Of a DNA stretch of 16,452 nucleotides, positions 6,848 through 14,912 are shown in pieces (position 1 is the first letter of the stretch; each line of letters opens with the position of its first letter). Both the position numbers and the translations under genes were made by a program. Location: positions 1 through 16,452 of the forward strand of contig JASLDK010000329.1 of assembly GCA_030145945.1 (NCBI GenBank), given 5' to 3'. The DNA comes from Nocardioides sp. GTDB taxonomy: Bacteria; Actinomycetota; Actinomycetes; Propionibacteriales; Nocardioidaceae. Under the pieces are notes generated by a model. The model had not been told where the DNA came from and did not search any database. It was given only the letters and a program-made list of their open reading frames with translations.

Positions 6848-7685
6848 TCTGGACCGGTCGCGAACCCCGCTGCTCGCCCTGATCACCCAGGAGGCACTGG
6901 ACCGCGACTACCAGGTCGCCGCATCGCGACGCACGACCGATCACGTCCAGCCCCACGCGCGTGGCTATCGCATCGCGGTGCTCGCGGTCGTCGGGGTCTT
7001 CGCGATGCTCGTCACGGTCGCCGCTGTCCAGACCTCGCAGAACTCCGACGTCGACGTCGCCAGCAGGACCAGCCTCCTCGAACGCATCGACGCACGCCGC
7101 ACCAACACCGCCCGACTCCAGGTCGCACTGGCCAAGCTCCGCACCGCCAACGCGGCCGCGGAGGAAGCGTTGCGCTCCCTCGGAAGCAGGTACGCCGACC
7201 GCAGGGCGACGCAGGCCCGCCTCGGCGCCATCAGCGGGTTCGAGCCGGTGACGGGAGCCGGCGTACGGATCCAGCTCGACAACCCCGGTCTCGCGGGCGC
7301 CACCGACCAGATCCGTGACTCCGACCTGGCTCTGCTCGTCGACGGACTGTGGGCGGCAGGAGCGGAGGCCGTCGCCATCAACGGACAGCGCGTCAACGCC
7401 CACGGTGGCATCACCATGGTGGGAGAGGCGATCGAGGTGAACGGCGTCGGAGTCGCCGCGCCCTACACGGTGCTCGCGATCGGCGACCCGGCCACCCTCG
7501 CGGCCAACTTTGTCGAGTCGCAGAGCGGTCTGCGGTTCCGGGCGCTCGTCGAGCGCTACGGGTTCAGCCAGAAGATGACCAATTCGAAGGAACTCCACCT
7601 TCCTGCCGCGCCGGCCCACCTCCAACGGTTACGGTTTGCGAAGCAGAAGGCACAGCCCAAGTCGAAAGGCGGCATGGTTCCTTGA
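6840..7685 (+). CDS. DUF881 family single-pass membrane protein (first of two)
   Basis: The 281-residue protein has a cytoplasmic N-terminus, one transmembrane helix at about 43-63 (YRIAVLAVVGVFAMLVTVAAV), a predicted coiled coil at about 74-120 and the DUF881 domain (FEPVTGAGVRIQLDN...GAEAVAINGQRVN...APYTVLAIGDP). The extracytoplasmic domain has no known enzyme activity. DUF881 proteins sit beside small basic proteins in Firmicutes (ylxW-ylxX-sbp near ftsA in Bacillus) and in Mtb (Rv1823-Rv1825), suggesting an envelope or division role. ATG 6840 overlaps the upstream stop by 8 nt (ATGCCTGA). The Lys/Gln-rich tail (FAKQKAQPKSKGGMVP) is shorter in the paralogue. Function is not established. 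Confidence 0.85.
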   Translation: MPDLDRSRTPLLALITQEALDRDYQVAASRRTTDHVQPHARGYRIAVLAVVGVFAMLVTVAAVQTSQNSDVDVASRTSLLERIDARRTNTARLQVALAKLRTANAAAEEALRSLGSRYADRRATQARLGAISGFEPVTGAGVRIQLDNPGLAGATDQIRDSDLALLVDGLWAAGAEAVAINGQRVNAHGGITMVGEAIEVNGVGVAAPYTVLAIGDPATLAANFVESQSGLRFRALVERYGFSQKMTNSKELHLPAAPAHLQRLRFAKQKAQPKSKGGMVP

Positions 7686-8014
7686 TCGCGGTCCTCGGAC
7701 TGGTCGTCGGTGTGACTCTCGGCTTCGTCTTCCAACCCGATGTCCCGAGGTCGGTCGAGCCCTACCTCCCGATCGCCGTCGTCGCTGCGCTGGACGCCGT
7801 CTTCGGTGCGCTCCGCGCCTATCTCGACGGCATCTTCGACGACAAGGTCTTCGTCGTGTCGTTCCTGAGCAATGTCATCATCGCTGCCGGCATCGTCTAT
7901 CTCGGTGACCGTCTCGGCGTCGGCGGGCAGCTCTCGACCGGTGTCATCGTCGTCCTCGGCATCCGGATCTTCACGAATGTCGCAGCCATCCGCAGACACA
8001 TCTTCCATGCCTGA
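7682..8014 (+). CDS. Small basic protein family (DUF1290/Sbp), membrane protein
   Basis: The 110-residue protein matches the small basic protein family: MIAVLGLVVGV start, PYLPIAVVAALDAVFGALRAYLDGIFDDKVFVVSFLSN, then LGVGGQLSTGVIVVLGIRIFTNVAAIRRHIF. It is almost entirely hydrophobic, with about four membrane helices. The start is TTG 7682, overlapping the upstream TGA by four bases (TTGA). It is preferred because homologous proteins begin with MIAVLG; longer in-frame extensions lie inside the DUF881 gene. Placement between two DUF881 genes is conserved in actinobacteria and echoed in Bacillus (sbp). Biochemical role is unknown; a membrane scaffold for the DUF881 proteins is an inference. Confidence 0.88.
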   Translation: MIAVLGLVVGVTLGFVFQPDVPRSVEPYLPIAVVAALDAVFGALRAYLDGIFDDKVFVVSFLSNVIIAAGIVYLGDRLGVGGQLSTGVIVVLGIRIFTNVAAIRRHIFHA

Positions 8015-8798
8015 GGAGCTGCTCGATCCCGAGCCGAGGGAGCCGACGGGACCCGCCCCGGCCGATCCCGAGTCAGGCGAGCCGACGCCAGTCGACCGGT
8101 TGCGGCAGGCCCTGTTGCGTCCCTCACGCAAGCAGGCCGTGGCCGCATGCCTGCTGGCCGTGCTGGGATTCGCTGCCGTCACGCAGGTCCGCACCGCAGG
8201 CACGGACGACACCTCAGGTCTGCGCCAGCAGGACCTGATCGACCTCCTCGACGGTCTCGCCGGCGCACGCCAGCGCACCGAGACCGAGATCAACCGGCTC
8301 GACGAGGTCGCCTCCGGGCTCAAGGACGACTCGACCAAACGTCAGACAGCGTTGAACCAGGCCGACACCGAGATCGACCAGTTGAACATCCTGGCCGGCC
8401 TGGTGCCCGTGACCGGACAGGGCATCCGGATCACCATCACCGAACACGACGGCCGGGTCGGCCTCGGGGCCATGCTCGACACGATCGAGGAGTTGCGCAC
8501 CGTGGGCGCCGAGGCGATCGCCGTCAACGGCAAGGTGCGGGTGATCGCCCAGACCGCCTTCGCCGAGACCGACGGCGGCTTCGAGATAGATGGGCAGCGG
8601 GTCGAGGCGCCGTACGTCATCGAGGCGATCGGCGACTCGAGCGTCCTCGCGGGAGCCGTGCAGTTCTATGCCGGGCCCCGCAAGCAGCTGCAGGACGACG
8701 GCGCGAAGGTCGAGGTCGAGGAGCTGCGGACCGTGGACATCGAAGCAGTTGCGCGACGCGACCGTCCTTCTTATGCCGTTCCGGATCAGGGGCAGTAA
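8007..8798 (+). CDS. DUF881 family single-pass membrane protein (second of two)
   Basis: The 263-residue paralogue of the protein encoded at 6840-7685 has an acidic, proline-rich N-terminus (1-30), one membrane helix at about 43-60 (QAVAACLLAVLGFAAVTQ), a coiled coil at about 72-125 and a DUF881 domain (LVPVTGQGIRITITEHDG...GAEAIAVNGKVRV...APYVIEAIGD). ATG 8007 overlaps the small basic protein stop by 8 nt (ATGCCTGA), the same junction as at the first DUF881 gene. The TAA stop doubles as part of the gcvH -10 box. It ends the run of seven overlapping genes. It corresponds in position to Rv1825. Function unproven; envelope or division role suggested by context. Confidence 0.85.
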   Translation: MPEELLDPEPREPTGPAPADPESGEPTPVDRLRQALLRPSRKQAVAACLLAVLGFAAVTQVRTAGTDDTSGLRQQDLIDLLDGLAGARQRTETEINRLDEVASGLKDDSTKRQTALNQADTEIDQLNILAGLVPVTGQGIRITITEHDGRVGLGAMLDTIEELRTVGAEAIAVNGKVRVIAQTAFAETDGGFEIDGQRVEAPYVIEAIGDSSVLAGAVQFYAGPRKQLQDDGAKVEVEELRTVDIEAVARRDRPSYAVPDQGQ

Positions 8799-8801
8799 CG
8801 T
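8796..8801 (+). promoter_or_regulatory. -10 box for leaderless gcvH mRNA, built on the upstream TAA stop
   Basis: TAACGT begins with the TAA stop of the second DUF881 gene and ends 7 nt before ATG 8809. The predicted transcription start coincides with the A of the start codon. No ribosome binding site precedes the ATG and no clear -35 is seen. Confidence 0.5.
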
Positions 8802-8808
8802 TCCGCAC

Positions 8809-9192
8809 ATGACGAACCCCGCAGACCTGAAGTACACCGTCGAGCACGAGTGGCTGCGTCAGCCGGGCGAGACCGCCGGCTCGCTCCGGGTCGGGATCAC
8901 CGACTACGCCCAGGACGCCCTCGGCGACATCGTCTACGTCTCCCTGCCCGAGGTGGGTGCGACGGTCAGTGCGGGTGACGCCTGCGGCGAGCTCGAGTCG
9001 ACCAAGTCCGTCAGTGACGTCTACGCACCCGTGACCGGGGAGATCGTGGCGGTCAACGAGGCTCTCGACGCCACGCCCGAGCTGGTCAACAGCGACCCGT
9101 ACGGCGCGGGCTGGCTGTTCGAGATCGCCCCGGCTGATGCAGCCGCGGTCGACGGTCTCCTCGACGCCGCCGGCTACGAGGCCCAGCTCTGA
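8809..9192 (+). CDS. gcvH: Glycine cleavage system H protein (lipoyl carrier)
   Basis: This 127-residue H protein carries the lipoyl arm that accepts the aminomethyl group from glycine after decarboxylation by GcvP and shuttles it to GcvT and the L protein. The lipoylation site is Lys66 in GELESTKSVSDVYAPVTGEI. Other family segments are YTVEHEWL at the start, GITDYAQDALGDIVYVSLPEVG, and NSDPYGAGWLFEI near the end. Length is normal. The ATG at 8809 is at leaderless spacing from a -10 box. It lies about 2.9 kb upstream of gcvP, not next to it; gcvT is not in the window. The neighbouring FHA gene (GarA type) is the actinobacterial arrangement (Rv1826-Rv1827). Confidence 0.95.
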   Translation: MTNPADLKYTVEHEWLRQPGETAGSLRVGITDYAQDALGDIVYVSLPEVGATVSAGDACGELESTKSVSDVYAPVTGEIVAVNEALDATPELVNSDPYGAGWLFEIAPADAAAVDGLLDAAGYEAQL

Positions 9193-9204
9193 CCGACGAT
9201 CCGG

Positions 9205-9210
9205 TAGGTT
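9205..9210 (+). promoter_or_regulatory. Possible -10 box for the FHA/ftsR-like operon
   Basis: TAGGTT is 30 nt before ATG 9241, predicting a short leader of about 24 nt that contains a strong ribosome binding site. No -35 hexamer at normal spacing is recognisable, so this is tentative. Confidence 0.35.
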
Positions 9211-9228
9211 CGTCGACGTACCCCCCGT

Positions 9229-9234
9229 GAGGAG
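9229..9234 (+). promoter_or_regulatory. Strong ribosome binding site before the FHA gene
   Basis: GAGGAG lies 6 nt before ATG 9241. It fixes the start of the zinc-ribbon/FHA gene and contrasts with the leaderless-type starts of gcvH and the DUF151 gene. Confidence 0.7.
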
Positions 9235-9240
9235 CAACTG

Positions 9241-9762
9241 ATGCCCTTCTGCACCGCATGTGGCCGGCAGAACCCCGACGACGCAAGGTTCTGCTCGCAA
9301 TGTGGCACCCGTCTGGTCGCCAGCGAGGAGACGCTGCCGTCGCGCCCCGCCGCGCCGATCGATTCGACCGCGACCATCCAGATGGGCGGCGAGAAGGTCG
9401 AGACCTCCGACCGTGCACTGAGCGCCGTCGACGCGGCCGCGGTCGACGCACTGCCGGTCGGGCATGCACTGCTCGTCGTACAGAAGGGGCCGGGCTCCGG
9501 CAGCCGGTTCCTGCTCGACGTCAACGAGGTGAGCGCAGGTCGCCATCCCGACAGCGGCATCTTCCTCGACGACGTGACGGTCTCGCGACGCCACGCGGTG
9601 TTCCGCCGCGACGGCGACGGGTTCACCGTGGAGGACGCAGGCAGCCTCAACGGCACCTACGTCAATCGCGACCGCATCGAGAAGGTCCAGCTCAAGGACA
9701 GCGACGAGGTCCAGGTCGGCAAGTACCGCCTGGTCTTCTTCGCCGGACACGAGAGCGCCTGA
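9241..9762 (+). CDS. garA: Zinc-ribbon and FHA domain protein, GarA/OdhI-like metabolic regulator
   Basis: The 173-residue protein joins an N-terminal zinc ribbon (Cys4, Cys7, Cys18, Cys21) to a C-terminal FHA domain at about 80-165 (SAGRHPDSGIFLDD, Arg101; VSRRHA, Ser115 and His118; GSLNGTYVN, Asn137). The FHA part closely resembles GarA/OdhI, which binds and inhibits 2-oxoglutarate dehydrogenase and glutamate dehydrogenase until phosphorylated by Ser/Thr kinases near its N-terminus. Candidate phospho-sites here are in STATIQ (42-47) and ETSD (54-57), not the mycobacterial ETTS at the usual place. Mycobacterial GarA has no zinc ribbon as I recall it, so target and control may differ. It is followed after 4 nt by the MerR gene. 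The symbol is given by similarity and synteny. Confidence 0.85.
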   Translation: MPFCTACGRQNPDDARFCSQCGTRLVASEETLPSRPAAPIDSTATIQMGGEKVETSDRALSAVDAAAVDALPVGHALLVVQKGPGSGSRFLLDVNEVSAGRHPDSGIFLDDVTVSRRHAVFRRDGDGFTVEDAGSLNGTYVNRDRIEKVQLKDSDEVQVGKYRLVFFAGHESA

Positions 9763-9766
9763 GCCC

Positions 9767-10504
9767 GTGACCGCTGTCGTCGCCCGGCCGGGGGAGCCGA
9801 GCGGGTCCCGCCTCAACATCGGTCAGGTGCTCGACCGGTTGCGCAACGACTTCGAGGACATCAGCATCCCCAAGATCCGGTTCCTCGAGGCCGAGGGGCT
9901 GGTCAAGCCGGAGCGGACGGCGTCGGGCTATCGCAAGTTCTCCGAGGCCGACATCGAGCGGCTGCGCTACGTGCTGAGGATGCAGCGCGACCACTACCTG
10001 CCGCTCAAGGTCATCGGTGAGCACCTCGACGCGATGGACCGCGGGCTGACGCCGCCCGCGCCCGAACCGGTCGTCCCCACCGTGCCGACGGTGGCCCTCG
10101 GATCGGACGGCCTTCCGGCCCCCGAGTCCTTCCGTCGAACGGACCGGCTCCGGCTGTCCCGCAAGGAGCTCATCAAGGTGGCCGAGATCGACGACGACCT
10201 GCTCGGACAGTTGGAGTCCTTCGCCTTGATCACGGCGTCGGCGACCGGTCACTACGACACCGACGCCCTGGTGATCGCGCAGACCGCGCGCGAACTCGCC
10301 GACTACGGCATCGAACCGCGTCACCTGCGGGCCTTCCGGTCCGCTGCCGACCGCGAGGTCGGGCTCATCCAACAGGTCGTGACGCCCCGGAAGGGCCGCG
10401 ACGCGGGAGCCAGCGCGCGCGCGGAGGAAGCGGTGAGTGAGATCGCGGCCTTGTCGGTGCGGCTGCACGCGACCTTGGTCAAAGCCGGCCTACGCCGCCT
10501 CTGA
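9767..10504 (+). CDS. ftsR: MerR-family transcriptional regulator, FtsR-like
   Basis: The 245-residue protein has a MerR winged helix-turn-helix at about 15-80 (LNIGQVLDRLRNDFEDISIPKIRFLEAEGLVKPERTASGYRKFSEADIERLRYVLRMQ), a proline-rich linker (about 95-115) and a C-terminal domain with LSRKELIKVAEIDDDLLGQLE. It matches the FtsR/Rv1828 group, reported to act on cell-division genes such as ftsZ in corynebacteria and mycobacteria. The C-terminus does not look like a metal-binding MerR effector domain, as no cysteine cluster is present. GTG 9767 follows the FHA stop by 4 nt, so translation is probably coupled. Targets cannot be read here; GTTGAG half-sites before the second MerR gene are one candidate. 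Symbol by similarity. Confidence 0.85.
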   Translation: MTAVVARPGEPSGSRLNIGQVLDRLRNDFEDISIPKIRFLEAEGLVKPERTASGYRKFSEADIERLRYVLRMQRDHYLPLKVIGEHLDAMDRGLTPPAPEPVVPTVPTVALGSDGLPAPESFRRTDRLRLSRKELIKVAEIDDDLLGQLESFALITASATGHYDTDALVIAQTARELADYGIEPRHLRAFRSAADREVGLIQQVVTPRKGRDAGASARAEEAVSEIAALSVRLHATLVKAGLRRL

Positions 10505-10534
10505 CCGTCCTCCCCGACCCTTCACGCGGCGCAG

Positions 10535-10540
10535 TAGGCT
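10535..10540 (+). promoter_or_regulatory. -10 box for leaderless DUF151 gene mRNA
   Basis: TAGGCT lies 6 nt before ATG 10547 in a 42-bp gap. The surrounding 16 bases differ at only one position from those before the acetoacetyl-CoA synthetase gene (1916-1931). No ribosome binding site is present. Confidence 0.55.
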
Positions 10541-10546
10541 GGCCGC

Positions 10547-11017
10547 ATGCGCGAGGTCGACGTGATGGGTGTCCGGGTGGAGATGCCCTCCAACCAGCCG
10601 ATCGTGCTCCTGCGCGAGGTCTCGGGGGAGCGCTACCTGCCGATCTGGATCGGTGCCGTCGAGGCGACCGCGATCGCGTTCGCCCAGCAGGGCGTCGTGC
10701 CCCCACGCCCGCTGACGCACGACCTGCTGCGCGACGTCGTGTCGGCCACCGGAAACGAGCTGAGCGAGGTCCGCATCACCGAGGTGCGCGACGGAGTCTT
10801 CTTCGCGACCTTGGTCTTTGCGTCCGGTGTCGAGGTGAGCGCTCGGCCGTCGGACTCGATAGCCCTCGCCCTGCGCACCGGCACCACGATCTACTGCGCC
10901 GAGGACGTCCTTGCCGAAGCGGGTCTGGCCGCGCCGGCGGAGCAGGAGGAGGAGGTCGAGGCGTTTCGCGAGTTCCTCGACCATGTCTCGCCCGAGGACT
11001 TCGGTTCCGAGGGTTGA
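10547..11017 (+). CDS. Bifunctional nuclease family protein (DUF151/BFN)
   Basis: The 156-residue protein is of the bifunctional nuclease (BFN, DUF151) family. Plant relatives degrade RNA and DNA; bacterial members are mostly uncharacterised. Family motifs are PIVLLREVSGERYLPIWIGAVEATAIA (about 18-44), PRPLTHDLLRDVV and ARPSDSIALALRTGTTIYCAEDVLAEAG. The C-terminal tail is very acidic (EQEEEVEAFREFLDHVSPEDFG). Start ATG 10547 has a -10 box at leaderless spacing. Placement between two MerR regulators matches Rv1829 between Rv1828 and Rv1830. Activity here is untested. Confidence 0.88.
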   Translation: MREVDVMGVRVEMPSNQPIVLLREVSGERYLPIWIGAVEATAIAFAQQGVVPPRPLTHDLLRDVVSATGNELSEVRITEVRDGVFFATLVFASGVEVSARPSDSIALALRTGTTIYCAEDVLAEAGLAAPAEQEEEVEAFREFLDHVSPEDFGSEG

Positions 11018-11031
11018 GCGCGGCCAGGGGA

Positions 11032-11074
11032 CGCCGAAGCCTGAGTCTCAACATGAGGTTGAGGGTTTTCGGCG
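11032..11074. repeat. Nested inverted repeats with GTTGAG half-sites (operator or terminator)
   Basis: The outer arms CGCCGAA (11032-11038) and TTCGGCG (11068-11074) enclose the inner arms CTCAAC (11047-11052) and GTTGAG (11058-11063). A third GGTTGAG copy is at 11012-11018, overlapping the stop of the DUF151 gene. CTCAA/TTGAG half-sites are of the type used by MerR-family proteins such as SoxR. The inner repeat ends 29 nt before the -35 of the next MerR gene, so autoregulation is plausible. The whole block could alternatively be a terminator hairpin for the nuclease gene. There is a short TTTT within the 3' arm but no trailing U tract. Confidence 0.5.
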
Positions 11075-11092
11075 ACACGCCCAGTCATGTCT

Positions 11093-11122
11093 TTGACCGG
11101 TGCCACGCGCCGGACGTACCGT
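11093..11122 (+). promoter_or_regulatory. Sigma-70-type promoter of the second MerR gene
   Basis: TTGACC (11093-11098), an 18-nt spacer and TACCGT (11117-11122) make the best -35/-10 pair in the window. The spacer starts with an imperfect dyad, CCGGTGC/GCGCCGG (11097-11113, six of seven pairs), where MerR proteins often bind. The leader to GTG 11223 would be about 93 nt; apart from the RBS I see nothing else in it. Confidence 0.55.
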
Positions 11123-11213
11123 ACTGAAGTCGAAATCACAGCGGTGGAACCCGCTCGATCTCGCCGATCAACGTCTTGAAACGCCCCGCAGTCCCGCACC
11201 GTGACGCCGCCTT

Positions 11214-11219
11214 GGAGGA
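11214..11219 (+). promoter_or_regulatory. Ribosome binding site deciding the GTG start at 11223
   Basis: GGAGGA ends 3 nt before GTG 11223 (core GGAGG, 4-nt gap). It supports this start over internal ones. Confidence 0.6.
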
Positions 11220-11222
11220 CCC

Positions 11223-11825
11223 GTGAACGAGCAGCAGCCCGAGAAGCTCGGTCAGGACACGGCCGCTGCGGCTGCCGCCGCGGAGGAGCAGGGGCTTCTC
11301 TTCACTGATGACGTCTCCCCGCTGCCCAGCGACCTGGGCTACCGCGGTCCGACCGCCTGCAACGCCGCCGGCATCACCTATCGCCAGCTCGACTACTGGG
11401 CCCGCACCGGTCTGATCGAGCCGAGCGTGCGCGGGGCCAAGGGTTCCGGATCGCAGCGGCTCTACAGCTTCCGCGACATCCTCGTGCTGCGCATCATCAA
11501 GCGTCTGCTCGACGCCGGGATCTCGCTGCCCCAGATCCGCACGGCCGTCGGCCACCTGCGTGAGCGCGGCACCGACGACCTGACCCAGGTCACCTTGATG
11601 AGTGACGGCGCATCGGTCTACGAGTGCACCAGCAACGACGAGGTCATCGACCTGCTCCAGGGCGGACAGGGCGTCTTCGGCATCGCCATCGGTGGCGTGT
11701 GGCGCGAGATCGAGGGCACCTTGGCCCAGCTCCCCAGCGAGCACGCCAACGAGACCGAGCAGGGCGAAGCCGCGCCGGTCGCCGGCGACGAGCTCGCCGT
11801 CCGTCGCGCCGCGCGCGCGGTCTGA
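11223..11825 (+). CDS. MerR-family transcriptional regulator (Rv1830-like)
   Basis: The 200-residue protein has an N-terminal Ala/Gln/Glu-rich stretch (1-30), a MerR helix-turn-helix at about 38-110 (GPTACNAAGITYRQLDYWARTGLIEPSVRGAKGSGSQRLYSFRDILVLRIIKRLLDAGISLPQIRTAV) and a small C-terminal domain (YECTSNDEVIDLLQGGQGVFGIAIGGVWREIEGTLAQL). The single Cys of the C-terminal part and lack of a metal cluster argue against metal sensing. It sits between the DUF151 gene and gcvP, like Rv1830. It is well separated from the FtsR-like gene product in sequence, so they are not a recent duplication. Regulon unknown; the GTTGAG sites upstream suggest self-control. Confidence 0.87.
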   Translation: MNEQQPEKLGQDTAAAAAAAEEQGLLFTDDVSPLPSDLGYRGPTACNAAGITYRQLDYWARTGLIEPSVRGAKGSGSQRLYSFRDILVLRIIKRLLDAGISLPQIRTAVGHLRERGTDDLTQVTLMSDGASVYECTSNDEVIDLLQGGQGVFGIAIGGVWREIEGTLAQLPSEHANETEQGEAAPVAGDELAVRRAARAV

Positions 11826-11854
11826 CACCTTCCGTTCCACACCTGCAGATCACG

Positions 11855-11866
11855 GCCGGATCCGGC
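11855..11866. repeat. Perfect 12-bp palindrome upstream of the riboswitch promoter
   Basis: GCCGGATCCGGC is its own reverse complement. It ends 8 nt before the TAGGGT box, where a -35 element would be expected. It could be an operator, a weak terminator stem after the MerR gene, or chance in GC-rich DNA. Confidence 0.35.
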
Positions 11867-11874
11867 TCGTGCGC

Positions 11875-11880
11875 TAGGGT
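11875..11880 (+). promoter_or_regulatory. -10 box of the glycine riboswitch/gcvP transcript
   Basis: TAGGGT matches the TANNNT -10 pattern and would start transcription near 11887, about 12 nt before the aptamer. No -35 hexamer is recognisable upstream. Confidence 0.5.
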
Positions 11881-11898
11881 TTCCCTGCTGTTGATGCT

Positions 11899-12002
11899 GC
11901 GCGGGAGAGTCCAGACTCCACCGTGAGGCTGGCGCCGAAGGGGCAATCCCTCCCCGGAACCTCTCAGGCGCCCGGACCGTGCAGAGCAGGCAACTCTGAA
12001 GG
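11899..12002 (+). ncRNA. Glycine riboswitch, single aptamer
   Basis: The leader contains the conserved blocks of the glycine aptamer in order: GCGGGAGAG (11901-11909), GGCGCCGAAGGGGCAA (11931-11946), CCGGAACCTCTCAGGC (11954-11969), GGACCG (11973-11978) and CAACTCTG (11991-11998). GGAGAG pairs with CTCTC to form the outer stem. Only one aptamer is present; no second GCCGAAGG core occurs up or downstream. It precedes gcvP, the usual target, whose transcript rises with glycine in known cases. No U-rich terminator follows the aptamer, which favours control of translation start or a Rho-type mechanism. The ends are approximate. Confidence 0.88.
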
Positions 12003-12076
12003 TGCACCCGTGCGCTGACAGAGGGGGAGGGCTCGATCGATCAGTTGTCGACCCCGACCCGAGGACTGCCCCTGCC
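12003..12076 (+). promoter_or_regulatory. Expression platform and RBS region between riboswitch and gcvP
   Basis: This 74-nt stretch contains a G-rich run (about 12020-12031), GATCGATC and GTCGAC palindromes, and C-rich runs (CGACCCCGACCC, 12049-12060) next to a GAGGA motif at 12061-12065. GAGGA lies 11 nt before ATG 12077 and is the likely RBS. The G-rich and C-rich runs could pair with each other or mask the RBS. No intrinsic terminator is seen. Confidence 0.45.
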
Positions 12077-14905
<2,829 letters not shown>

Positions 14906-14912
14906 CCCTCCC

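Noticed and set aside
11826..11874. Intrinsic terminator after the second MerR gene
   Set aside because: Only the GCCGGATCCGGC palindrome is available, with no loop as a hairpin and no U tract, so it is listed just as a repeat.
12002..12076. N-terminal extension of GcvP from GTG 12002
   Set aside because: It begins in the riboswitch aptamer; GcvP homologues begin shortly before RHIGP, which ATG 12077 provides.
12003..12076. Second glycine aptamer downstream of the first
   Set aside because: No GCCGAAGG core or CTCTCAGG block occurs in this stretch.
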